From positions 248,001 through 312,000 of the forward strand of contig JAKJER010000001.1 of the NCBI GenBank assembly GCA_022705325.1: 64,000 bases of DNA, written 5' to 3'. Position 1 is the stretch's first letter, and each line of letters opens with the position of its first letter. This document shows, in pieces, positions 38,707-45,140 of the stretch. The position numbers and the translations under genes were made by a program. The DNA is from Planctomycetota bacterium (GTDB taxonomy: Bacteria; Planctomycetota; Phycisphaerae; SM23-33). A model generated the notes under the pieces. It had not been told where the DNA came from. It saw only the letters and a program-made list of their open reading frames with translations, and made no database searches.

Positions 38707-38733
38707 GCCCCCGCACGGGCCCGCCACGGCCCC

Positions 38734-38817
38734 GCTTGCCACGGCGTAGTCCCGCAGGGACGACTTGTTCGGCGTAGTCTCGTGGGGGCTTGCCACGGCG
38801 TAGTCCCGCAGGGACGA
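38734..38817. repeat. tandem 30-bp palindromic repeat after tkt
   Basis: Two identical 30-bp units (38734-38763 and 38788-38817) begin GCTTGCCACGGCG and contain the hairpin GTCCC-GCA-GGGAC. A degenerate partial copy (GGCGTAGTCTCGTGG) lies between them, so the period is 54 bp. Related GTCC hairpins occur at 41708 and 41775. Confidence 0.85.
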
Positions 38818-38849
38818 AGCCGGGAATGTCCCGTTTTCCCGGAAAAACC

Positions 38850-38877
38850 AACCGCCCCGAAAGGGGCGGTTCTGTTT
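38850..38877 (+). terminator. rho-independent terminator of tkt
   Basis: AACCGCCCC-GAAA-GGGGCGGTT: a 9-bp perfect stem with a GNRA loop, followed by CTGTTTT. It is the clearest intrinsic terminator in the window. Confidence 0.9.
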
Positions 38878-39295
38878 TATAAACTCTTGCGCAAAAACGA
38901 TTTGAATGGAAATCGGAAACTCGCGATAAAGCCCAAAACCCTGAAAACTCCGCGCCAAACCGGGACATTCCACCCCCAAATGGGACATTCGCCCGCCCCG
39001 CCCGCCGCCATATTCCTCCGTAACACCTTTCCGAATAAAGCGTTACGGAGTTTTCATCTTTCGGGACAATCGCCTCGCCGCCCTACAGTGGGGCGGGTCT
39101 TGCAGAGCCACCGCGCTCTTGATCGCCGAGCCCTTCTCGCCTGGCAGCCCGACAACGACTTCGAGATATGCTCGTTCACTGAAGCGGTCCTTACAGGCTG
39201 GCAAGCCCGGGTCTGGTCTTGCTCTTCAGGGGAAAACACGGTAAAAGGAGACGCGGCATCGAAGGAAGCAACAAGAGGCCCAGATAGGGGAACAC
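38878..39295. other. intergenic stretch before the HNH island
   Basis: No gene is supported here. It holds two direct GGGACATTC motifs (about 38963 and 38984) and a related palindrome GGGAATGTCCC just before it (about 38822). There is also an inverted repeat CTCCGTAAC...GTTACGGAG (about 39016-39052). These could be operator sites for the downstream gene; nothing confirms this. Confidence 0.4.
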
Positions 39296-40066
39296 ATGCG
39301 CGACCGACCAGCACGTGACGGAAAGCTCTGGACACGAGACGAGTTGGTCATCGTTTTCGAGCTTTACTGCAGGACGCCATTTCAGAAGACAAAGGCGAAC
39401 AACCCGGAGGTAGGTCAAACGGCGCGACTGTTGCGCAGGACCCCGGGATCAGTTGCGCGCAAACTGGGGAATTTCGGGGCATTCGACCCTCAATTGAAAC
39501 GGATGGGTATCACTGGGTTAGTGCATGTTGGGCACCTCGACCGCGCGGTTTGGGATGAGTTTCACCATGACTGGAATTCTCTTGTGATTCAGGCACACAA
39601 TCTTCGCGAGGCGTTAGGGGAACGAAAGAACGAGCCGGATACCATAGTCCTTCCTACCGGGGCCAGCGAACGACTGCAGATCAAGCGAGCGCGAATCTAC
39701 CAGTCTTTTTTCCGGCAGGCTGTCCTAAGTAGCTACGAAGGCAGGTGTTGCGTGACGGGCATTGGTATTCAGGAATGTCTTACTGCCAGTCATATTGTTC
39801 CCTGGTCACACAATGAATCATTACGTACAGATCCGACTAATGGTCTATGCCTCAGCGCAACATTTGATCGTCTATTCGACGCGGGCTTGATTACTATCAT
39901 GCCGGAATTGACAATAGAATTATCGTCGCGACTTCTATGTTCGCAGGACCGCCCGATTTTAACTCATATAGCGTGCTACCATAGAAAGTCCATTGCGCGT
40001 CCGAGTCGGTTTCTGCCCGCGCAGGACAGTCTGGCTTGGCACCGAAGGAACGTGTTCCAAGCCTAA
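39296..40066 (+). CDS. HNH endonuclease (restriction-type HNH_2 family)
   Basis: A 256-residue protein whose C-terminal half is an HNH nuclease domain of the putative restriction-endonuclease group: CCVTGIGIQECLTASHIVPW, then NGLCLSATFDRLFDAGLI. The first His is in ASHIVPW and the Asn in NGLCL. The N-terminal half has a helix-turn-helix-like helical region (LLRRTPGSVARKLGNFGA) that may recognise DNA. ATG 39296 has AGGGG upstream. Base composition is clearly more AT-rich than the flanking genes. No methyltransferase accompanies it, so it could be a defence nuclease, selfish homing-type gene or toxin. Confidence 0.8.
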   Translation: MRDRPARDGKLWTRDELVIVFELYCRTPFQKTKANNPEVGQTARLLRRTPGSVARKLGNFGAFDPQLKRMGITGLVHVGHLDRAVWDEFHHDWNSLVIQAHNLREALGERKNEPDTIVLPTGASERLQIKRARIYQSFFRQAVLSSYEGRCCVTGIGIQECLTASHIVPWSHNESLRTDPTNGLCLSATFDRLFDAGLITIMPELTIELSSRLLCSQDRPILTHIACYHRKSIARPSRFLPAQDSLAWHRRNVFQA

Positions 40067-40084
40067 GGCAAGATGGAGAAAGGG

Positions 40085-40336
40085 ATGAATTTGACAGATG
40101 CAACCGGGTTGGAACCGGAATACCAGACGATTGTCCAAGAGGCTAGGTGGGCTTGCTTGGAGGTTCCGGGCGCAAGAGACCGACTACATTCTGGGCTTGT
40201 TGGAACAGGTGAGTGGACGCCCAGTGCCGCCTCGGCGCTGATCGAGCTTGCCGAAAGATACGGTTCTTTTATGTTGCGCAATGCCCTAGCATTGGCTGTC
40301 GCAATGGAAATTGAGGATGGGAGCGAAGGATACTAA
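40085..40336 (+). CDS. small unknown protein of the HNH island
   Basis: An 83-residue soluble protein (LEPEYQTIVQEARWACLE near the start; a helix at the end, MLRNALALAVAMEIED). ATG 40085 is favoured because GGAG lies 6 bp upstream; an ATG at 40073 is an alternative. It follows the HNH gene by 18 bp and is likely co-transcribed. No family is recognised. Co-occurrence makes an accessory or immunity role possible. Confidence 0.5.
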   Translation: MNLTDATGLEPEYQTIVQEARWACLEVPGARDRLHSGLVGTGEWTPSAASALIELAERYGSFMLRNALALAVAMEIEDGSEGY

Positions 40337-40374
40337 GAGACTCCCTGTTTCTCCAGGAAGCAAGAGAAGGCAAG

Positions 40375-40803
40375 ATGGGCTGGCTGAAGAGGTTCCTAGG
40401 TTTAGAGGGGGGGAGTCCCCCAACGAGAGGGTATCGTGGTGATGTTTGTTCCTCCACCGAGCGTTGTCGGGAGGCGGGTTCCGTCCACGGTGAGCACTAC
40501 ACGGCCCACATCGAACGAGTAAAGCAGCTCAAGCGGGATGGTCGGTACGATGAGGCCGTCGCACTACTGACCAGGCTCGTTGAGGCTACCGAATCAGAGT
40601 CCAAAGCAGGTGGAGCCGGATGGGGGGTCGCGCCGTGGTATTACGAGCAGCTTGCCATCATCTGTCGAAAGCAGAAGAGGTTTGTTGACGAGGTCGCTAT
40701 TCTTGAGCGCTACGAGTCGCAGACGAAGGCTCCAGGAGTGGGGCCGAGCAAGTTGCGGGAAAGGCTGGCGAAGGCGAGGGAGTTAGCGCGCGGATTCCAG
40801 TAG
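40375..40803 (+). CDS. small TPR-like protein of the HNH island
   Basis: A 142-residue protein. From about residue 45 it forms helix pairs of tetratricopeptide type (RVKQLKRDGRYDEAVALL, then WYYEQLAIICRKQKRF and VAILERYE). The N terminus (MGWLKRFLGLEGG) is short and basic. TPR-like partners often bind proteins, but the target is unknown. It is 38 bp from the preceding gene and ends where the hairpin-module array begins. Confidence 0.6.
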   Translation: MGWLKRFLGLEGGSPPTRGYRGDVCSSTERCREAGSVHGEHYTAHIERVKQLKRDGRYDEAVALLTRLVEATESESKAGGAGWGVAPWYYEQLAIICRKQKRFVDEVAILERYESQTKAPGVGPSKLRERLAKARELARGFQ

Positions 40804-40856
40804 GTCAATCCCTACCGTTAGAGACGGCGGGTGGCCATCCCAACGACAACCCGTGA

Positions 40857-40906
40857 ACGGTGCCACCCTCAAGCCGCAGGGCCGCTAAGCCGGCGGCTTG
40901 GGGGTG
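40857..40906. repeat. palindromic module H, split copy
   Basis: ACGGTGCCACCCTCAAGC (40857-40874) and GCTTGGGGGTG (40896-40906) form an 11-bp stem with one G-T pair. A 21-bp insert occupies the loop. Compact 35-bp copies lie inside two genes at 54315-54349 and 58002-58036. Confidence 0.8.
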
Positions 40907-40968
40907 AACCCCCGATCCCCGCGGGAGAGGTTCACGTCCGAACGGTTACGGCCGCTCGGGGCGGCGGT

Positions 40969-40990
40969 TTCTTTCGCCCCGTTGGGGCTC
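40969..40990. repeat. module B, copy 1
   Basis: TTCTTTCGCCCCGTTGGGGC: a 5-bp stem GCCCC/GGGGC. Copy 2 at 42009-42030 differs only in the loop (GTT to GCT). In both places a GGGCTT hairpin follows 45-47 bp downstream. Confidence 0.8.
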
Positions 40991-41060
40991 GGGAGATGGC
41001 GCGGCCGGCGACCCAGGGCTTACGCCCTTGCTGTTACCCACATCTTTCGCGGGGGCGACC

Positions 41061-41081
41061 CCCGCCGGTTTACCCGGCGGG
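41061..41081. repeat. module G, copy 1
   Basis: CCCGCCGG-TTTAC-CCGGCGGG, an 8-bp perfect stem. Compare 41128-41152, where a C-G pair is replaced by T-A. Confidence 0.8.
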
Positions 41082-41127
41082 TGAGGAAGTTTGAGCAGGC
41101 TAGCGAGCGGGAGCCTTCTCTCTACGG

Positions 41128-41152
41128 CCCCTGCCGGTTTAGCCGGCAGGGG
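41128..41152. repeat. module G, copy 2
   Basis: CCCCTGCCGG-TTTAG-CCGGCAGGGG, a 10-bp perfect stem. It shares the TTTA loop start with copy 1 and carries a compensatory change in the stem. Confidence 0.8.
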
Positions 41153-41201
41153 AAGAAGTTCTCCGGCTTTCTGCCGGCTGCGATAGCCCGGCAAACTTGT
41201 T

Positions 41202-41226
41202 CACCTGCCGCACAAGGCGGCAGGGG
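41202..41226. repeat. module D (ACAAG loop), copy 1
   Basis: A 25-bp unit containing CCTGCCGC-ACAAG-GCGGCAGG. It is identical to 41269-41293. A third member with a different stem but the same loop lies at 52394-52414 on the other strand. Confidence 0.88.
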
Positions 41227-41268
41227 CCCGGACGACCGCGGCCTGGAGGTAGCTCGTCCAAACTGATC

Positions 41269-41293
41269 CACCTGCCGCACAAGGCGGCAGGGG
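41269..41293. repeat. module D (ACAAG loop), copy 2
   Basis: Exact 25-of-25 copy of 41202-41226, 67 bp downstream. Flanking sequence is unrelated, so the repeated unit ends at the hairpin. Confidence 0.88.
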
Positions 41294-41315
41294 TGGAAGA
41301 TGTGGGTAATTGTAA

Positions 41316-41370
41316 GGGCTTGCGCCCTGGGCTATTCTCTGCCGTCCCCAAGGGACTATACGCACGGCCG
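41316..41370. repeat. module C, copy 1
   Basis: A 55-bp unit: hairpin GGGC-TTGC-GCCC, then TGGGCTA, a variable hairpin (GTCCC-CAA-GGGAC) and a constant end CGCACGGCCG. Copy 2 is at 42054-42108. A bare first hairpin (GGGC-TTAC-GCCC) is at 41016-41027. Confidence 0.8.
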
Positions 41371-41455
41371 GTCGGGGGCAGGCAAAACAACCCAGGCCGG
41401 AACCCTGTGGGGGCTTCGGCCTGGGCTGTCTCACCGCCCCGCTCGCGGCCGCTGT
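41371..41455. repeat. 85-bp module, copy 1
   Basis: Contains ACAACCC, a 9-bp stem CCCAGGCCG/CGGCCTGGG (41391-41399 with 41417-41425) and a tail ending GCTCGCGGCCGCTGT. Roughly nine tenths identical to 43571-43655; the A-T stem pair here is G-C there. Confidence 0.88.
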
Positions 41456-41464
41456 GGTCGAAGG

Positions 41465-41494
41465 GGGTGTTTGTAGTGTGCCCGTAAGGGCATT
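41465..41494. repeat. module E, copy 1
   Basis: A 30-bp unit starting GGGTGTTTG and ending with GCCC-GTAA-GGGC-ATT. It matches 57352-57381 at 28 of 30 positions. In both places a TTAC-loop hairpin of the CGCC/GGCG type follows downstream. Confidence 0.85.
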
Positions 41495-41550
41495 GGGGTG
41501 CCGCCTGCTGTGCAGGCAAACGACGAAACTCCTGTGTTGTCGGGGACTTT

Positions 41551-41669
41551 GCAGGGCAGGCTACGAGCAAGAACCGCCTTACGGCGGCACCCGCAGGGCA
41601 GGCTACAAGCGAAGACCGCCTTACGGCGGCACCCGCAGGGCAGGCTACAAGCGAAGACCGCCTTACGGC
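41551..41669. repeat. 42-bp tandem repeat, nearly three units
   Basis: Units start at 41551, 41593 and 41635, each beginning GCAGGGCAGGCTAC. The first two contain the hairpin CCGCC-TTAC-GGCGG; the third is cut inside that hairpin. The first differs by a few bases. There are no spacers, so this is not CRISPR. Confidence 0.88.
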
Positions 41670-41707
41670 CTGTTTCCAAGGGATGGCGCTCGCAGCCGCT
41701 GTTGTCA

Positions 41708-41752
41708 GTCCCTGGGGGACGACAGCGCATAGCCGGCGGCGCGAGCCGCCGG
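41708..41752. repeat. two-stem module with GNRA loop, copy 1
   Basis: Stem 1 GTCCC-TGG-GGGAC, linker GACAGCGCATAG, stem 2 CCGGCGGC-GCGA-GCCGCCGG. The 36-bp part after stem 1 is repeated at 41785-41820 with 34 of 36 identical. Confidence 0.85.
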
Positions 41753-41774
41753 AACTTGGGCGCCCCGGAAAGAA

Positions 41775-41819
41775 GTCCTGAAAGGACGACAGCGCATAGC
41801 CGGTGGCGCAAGCCGCCGG
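41775..41819. repeat. two-stem module with GNRA loop, copy 2
   Basis: Stem 1 GTCC-TGAAA-GGAC, the same linker, and stem 2 CCGGTGGC-GCAA-GCCGCCGG with a G-T pair. Both stem 2 loops are GNRA tetraloops when read as RNA. Confidence 0.85.
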
Positions 41820-41915
41820 ATCCCTGCGGCCGACTTCCGACGCCCCTTGCGGGGCTCCGCGCATCTTGAGCGGTCCACCGGGGGCTCGGCCGAAGGGCCT
41901 CACCCCCGACAACCC

Positions 41916-41935
41916 CCTGCCTGCCGGCAGGCAGG
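41916..41935. repeat. 20-bp perfect palindrome
   Basis: CCTGCCTGCCGGCAGGCAGG. Related CCTGCC/GGCAGG hairpins occur near 190 and 15110. Confidence 0.75.
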
Positions 41936-42008
41936 TCCGGCGTCCCTTCGGGACGAGAGACCTGCGAGGCGAGTGCGCACGTCCGTTGCCGCCCGCCCAA
42001 GGACACCG

Positions 42009-42030
42009 TTCTTTCGCCCCGCTGGGGCTC
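42009..42030. repeat. module B, copy 2
   Basis: TTCTTTCGCCCCGCTGGGGC, the second copy of 40969-40990, again followed 45 bp later by a GGCTT hairpin module. Confidence 0.8.
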
Positions 42031-42053
42031 TGGGGGTAAGGCGCCGTGGTCCC

Positions 42054-42108
42054 AGGCTTGTGCCCTGGGCTACCCGCTATCGGACCTTCGGCCCTATGCG
42101 CACGGCCG
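42054..42108. repeat. module C, copy 2
   Basis: Same 55-bp length and same ends as 41316-41370 (AGGCTTGTGCCCTGGGCTA at the start, GCGCACGGCCG at the end). The internal variable hairpin is different. Confidence 0.8.
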
Positions 42109-42147
42109 CTCGCTTGTGATGAGGCAAGGCCCGAGTCAGGGCGGCTG

Positions 42148-42176
42148 TAGACGCGCACAGCCGGCGAGATTACAAT
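42148..42176 (+). promoter_or_regulatory. candidate promoter of the PAAR gene
   Basis: TAGACG (42148-42153), a 17-bp spacer and TACAAT (42171-42176). The predicted leader to ATG 42255 is about 70 nt. Confidence 0.45.
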
Positions 42177-42254
42177 GCTCCCGTTCCTGCCGGGCAGCCG
42201 GCCGGGCAGGAAGCCCGACCCCAGGCCCCCGGCCCAGCCCCCACGGAGAAGCGC

Positions 42255-43514
42255 ATGAAGATGTGTGTCCTGACCGCTTGCGTCGTCGCCGCCCTGGCCG
42301 GCGACCTGACCGCACAGGTCCGCGGCAGCGCCCCCCAGCCGGCCATCGTCCTGGACCTGGTGTATCCGGCCGGACGGAGTCCCGCCGTCTTCACGCGCGG
42401 GTGGCTCTTCGGCGCGAGCTGCACCGTGGGCGGCGTGGACATGTCCGGGAAGGTCCAGTGGAGCGGCAGCGGCGTTTTCAGCCCGCAGGTCGGCGAGCGA
42501 AGCCGCCCGGCCTTCCTCCGCCCCGGCCCCAACCGCATCGTCCTCACGATCGACCTGGGCGGGGGAGCCAAGGCCGCCAGGACGTTTGAAGTCACCGCCG
42601 TCTCGCCGGACAAGTACGCCTGCGCGGGCGACCGGGCCGTCTGCCCGGCCGACTTCCACGGATGCCCCTCCTGCCCCCACAGCGTCGCCGGGCCCATCGA
42701 GACCGGCAGCCCGACCGTCACCGTTCGCGACAAGCCCGCCGCCCGCGTCGGCGACAAGGGCCGACACGCCGCCTGCTGCGGGCCGGGGACCTTCGAGATC
42801 GTCCAGGGCGATCCGCAGGTCCTCATCGACGGAAAGCCCGCCGCCCGCCTGGGCGACAAGACCCGCCATTGCGGCGGCGCCGGAACCATCGCCGCCAAGC
42901 CCGCCCAGCCGCCACCGGACGCACCCGCGCCCGCCGCCCAGCCCGACGCACCGAACCCCGGCCCCAACCTCGACCTGGCCGCCCTGCCCTGGACCGTCGA
43001 GTCCACCTGGGCCAACGGCGCCCCGCGAAAACGTGCCGCCAGGACCCCCACATACCAGGTAGAGGAGTCCTACGCCCAGGCCGGGCCCCTCACTGCACGA
43101 ACCATCGAGCCCATCGACCCCTCCCAGGGCCGGACCGTCCACTCCTACAAGTTCCATCCCAACGGGCGGCTCCGCCAGTATCGCTACGCCGCCATCGGGA
43201 TCGGCGACATCGCCCCCGCCCTGGAGTTCTACGACGACGGCAAGCCCAAGCGACGCATCACCTACCACCCCGCCCAGAAGGACGCCCGCGGCGCCTTCGT
43301 CCGAAAGAACAACGACCTCGCCACCGACACCGAGTGGTTCCCCACAGGCCGGGTCAAGTTCTCCGCCACCCGCGACCTCGACGGCAACGGCTCTGCCGAA
43401 CGCTTCATCCCCGACGGGCGAAAGTGGTACACCGAAACCTACCGGAACAACGTCGCCGTCCGCCGGGAAGAACATCTCAAGCCCGCCGACCTCAAGGACG
43501 TTCCCCTGGACTGA
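42255..43514 (+). CDS. secreted PAAR-domain protein with MORN/YwqK-like repeats
   Basis: A 419-residue protein. A Sec-type signal peptide (MKMCVLTACVVAALAGDLTA) is followed by a beta-rich region. A PAAR domain then spans about residues 118-215, with duplicated PAAR motifs: VTVRDKPAARVGDKGRH and VLIDGKPAARLGDKTRH, plus Cys/His residues (CCGPG, HCGGAG) fit to bind zinc. After a Pro/Ala linker the C-terminal part has three or four WxxG/FxxNGRLxxY-type strands (FHPNGRLRQYRY, FYDDGKPKRRITYH), as in MORN_2/YwqK antitoxin-like proteins. PAAR proteins normally tip VgrG spikes in the cytoplasm, so a signal peptide is odd. No T6SS gene is nearby. GGAG precedes ATG 42255. Confidence 0.78.
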   Translation: MKMCVLTACVVAALAGDLTAQVRGSAPQPAIVLDLVYPAGRSPAVFTRGWLFGASCTVGGVDMSGKVQWSGSGVFSPQVGERSRPAFLRPGPNRIVLTIDLGGGAKAARTFEVTAVSPDKYACAGDRAVCPADFHGCPSCPHSVAGPIETGSPTVTVRDKPAARVGDKGRHAACCGPGTFEIVQGDPQVLIDGKPAARLGDKTRHCGGAGTIAAKPAQPPPDAPAPAAQPDAPNPGPNLDLAALPWTVESTWANGAPRKRAARTPTYQVEESYAQAGPLTARTIEPIDPSQGRTVHSYKFHPNGRLRQYRYAAIGIGDIAPALEFYDDGKPKRRITYHPAQKDARGAFVRKNNDLATDTEWFPTGRVKFSATRDLDGNGSAERFIPDGRKWYTETYRNNVAVRREEHLKPADLKDVPLD

Positions 43515-43545
43515 CCGCCCAGGCCGCTCCCCAGTCCGCGGAGCA

Positions 43546-43655
43546 GGTTCACGTCCGGACGGCTTCGGCCGTTCGGGGGCGGACAAAACAACCCGGGCCG
43601 GAACCCTGTGGGGCTTCGGCCCGGGCTGTCTCGCCGCCCCGCTCGCGGCCGCTGT
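43546..43655. repeat. dispersed hairpin modules after the PAAR gene
   Basis: Begins with GGTTCACGTCCGGACGG, also found at 40929, containing a C(TTCG)G loop. It runs into copy 2 of the 85-bp module (43571-43655) with stem CCCGGGCCG/CGGCCCGGG. Confidence 0.88.
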
Positions 43656-43673
43656 TGCCGCGGCGTCGGGCGC

Positions 43674-45044
43674 TTACTCCACCTTGGCCGGTCCCTGGAT
43701 CTCCAGGACGACGACGCTGTCGATCTTGTCGGGCGCCTCGCCGGGCAGGGCAATCGTCACCCCGCCGTCGGCCGAGACGCTCAGCGCCTTGTCGCGGTCG
43801 GCCAGCAGGTAGGCCTTGGCGATCTCGTTCTTCAGGCCGGGCAGTTTCAGCTTGCCGTCGGCCGGCCAGGTGAACACGTGCAGGTAGAGCTTCCCCGGTT
43901 TCTGGGTGCAGCGCCCGAAGGGCAGCTTGGCGAACGGGCTGGCGGAGGTGCCGTAGATGGACTCGCTGTTGACGGCCATCCACTTGCCCATCGCCGCCAG
44001 CCGCTCCACGCTGGGCGCGGGGATCTCGCCGGCCGAGTTGGGCCCCACGTTCAGCAGGAAGTTGCCCCCCTTGGACGCGATGTCCGCCAGCTTGCGGATG
44101 AGGTCGTCGGCCGGCTTCCACTTGTGGTCGTACGACTTGAAGCCCCACGTGTCGTTCATGGTCATGCAGGTTTCCCAGTCCACGCCGGGCGCCCCGGTGG
44201 CGGGGATCTCCTGCTCGGGCGTTCCGAAGTCGCCGCGGAAGTCGCCCTCCTTGTTCATGCCCTGCATGCCCTTTCGCCCCTTGTCGACGCGGTTGTTGAT
44301 GATGATCGACGGCTTGAGGCTGCGGACGTAGTCGTAGAGCATGATCCCGTGCTCGTGCGTCCAGGTCTTCTCCCACTCGCCGTCGAACCACAGCACGCCC
44401 GGGTCGTAGCGGGTCACCAACTCCTTGAGTTGCGCCTTGAGGTACGTCTCGATGTACCGATCGAGGCTCGCCCCCTCGGTCGGGCGCTTGTCCCACGGCC
44501 GGCGCGGGAGGTAGTCCGGGTGGTGCCAGTCCATGATGGAGTGGTAGAAGCACAGCACGACGCCCTCGGCCTTGCACGCCTCGGACAGCTCCTTGAGGAT
44601 GTCGCGCTTGAAGGGCGAGCTCATCACGTCGTAGTCGCTGACGGCGGAGTCCCACAGGCAGAACCCGTCATGGTGCTTGGAGGTGATGACCATGTACTTC
44701 ATGCCGGCGTTCTTGGCGATGCGGGCCCACGCGCGGGCGTCGAACTTGACGGGGTTGAACTGCTTGGCCAGCGGCTCGTACTCGGCCACCGGGATGCGCC
44801 CGCGCTCCATGATCCACTCGCCGATGCCGGCGATCTTTTTGCCCTTCCACTCGCCCGCGGGGATCGCGTACAGCCCCCAGTGGATGAACATGCCGAACCG
44901 CGCCTCTCGCCACCAGGCCATCCGCGCGTCGTGCTGCTGCTTCGTCTCGGCCGGCGGGGCGTCGGCCGCCCATGCCGCCGTCGCACACAGCATCCACATC
45001 GCCGCCGCCACGATCGCGCCCGCGCCCAGTCGATTCAGACTTGT
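43674..45044 (-). CDS. secreted alpha-L-fucosidase (GH29), second copy
   Basis: A 456-residue GH29 enzyme. The signal peptide ends near ATAAWAADAPP. Barrel motifs are EARFGMFIHWGLY (48-60), ITSKHHDGFCLWDS (121-134) and nucleophile Asp222 in VLWFDGEWEK. The C-terminal beta domain is shorter than in the gene at 25494-26966. ATG 45044 has AAAGGAG upstream. It stands alone between a repeat cluster and the divergent Kdo-kinase-like gene. The two fucosidases are diverged enough to suggest different linkage preference; that is inference. Confidence 0.94.
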   Translation of the reverse strand, partial: TSLNRLGAGAIVAAAMWMLCATAAWAADAPPAETKQQHDARMAWWREARFGMFIHWGLYAIPAGEWKGKKIAGIGEWIMERGRIPVAEYEPLAKQFNPVKFDARAWARIAKNAGMKYMVITSKHHDGFCLWDSAVSDYDVMSSPFKRDILKELSEACKAEGVVLCFYHSIMDWHHPDYLPRRPWDKRPTEGASLDRYIETYLKAQLKELVTRYDPGVLWFDGEWEKTWTHEHGIMLYDYVRSLKPSIIINNRVDKGRKGMQGMNKEGDFRGDFGTPEQEIPATGAPGVDWETCMTMNDTWGFKSYDHKWKPADDLIRKLADIASKGGNFLLNVGPNSAGEIPAPSVERLAAMGKWMAVNSESIYGTSASPFAKLPFGRCTQKPGKLYLHVFTWPADGKLKLPGLKNEIAKAYLLADRDKALSVSADGGVTIALPGEAPDKIDSVVVLEIQGPAKVE

Positions 45045-45104
45045 CATGGGAGTGCTCCTTTGAAGTGTCACCGTATGATAGACGTCCGGGCGGGCAATTG
45101 CCAA

Positions 45105-45133
45105 TTGTTTCGCGGGCGTCAAAACCGTACACT
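45105..45133 (+). promoter_or_regulatory. promoter of the Kdo-kinase-like gene, leaderless spacing
   Basis: TTGTTT (45105-45110), exactly 17 bp, TACACT (45128-45133). The -10 ends 7 bp before ATG 45141, and no ribosome site is present. Confidence 0.5.
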
Positions 45134-45140
45134 CCCGCCG

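Larger units (their letters stand above)
40804..42254. repeat. 1.45 kb non-coding array of palindromic hairpin modules
   Basis: No gene is credible here; the open frames translate repeats. The stretch is a patchwork of short imperfect palindromes, several present twice or more in the array and again elsewhere (43546-43655, 52394-52414, 54315-54349, 57352-57410, 58002-58036). Modules are listed separately. Their order is partly repeated: the TTCTTTCGCCCC hairpin followed by the GGGCTT hairpin occurs at both ends. It separates the HNH island from the PAAR gene. Confidence 0.9.

Noticed and set aside
41551..41669. Possible CRISPR array
   Set aside because: The 42-bp units are head to tail with no unique spacers, there are under three of them, and no cas gene is in the window.
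41454..41732. A 92-codon frame across the hairpin array
   Set aside because: It merely translates the 42-bp tandem repeat into a 14-residue repeat; no ribosome site, and a neighbouring frame is equally open.
39296..43514. HNH nuclease as the toxin of the PAAR protein
   Set aside because: They are separate genes 2.2 kb apart with a repeat array between, different base composition, and no shared adaptor; proximity alone is not enough.
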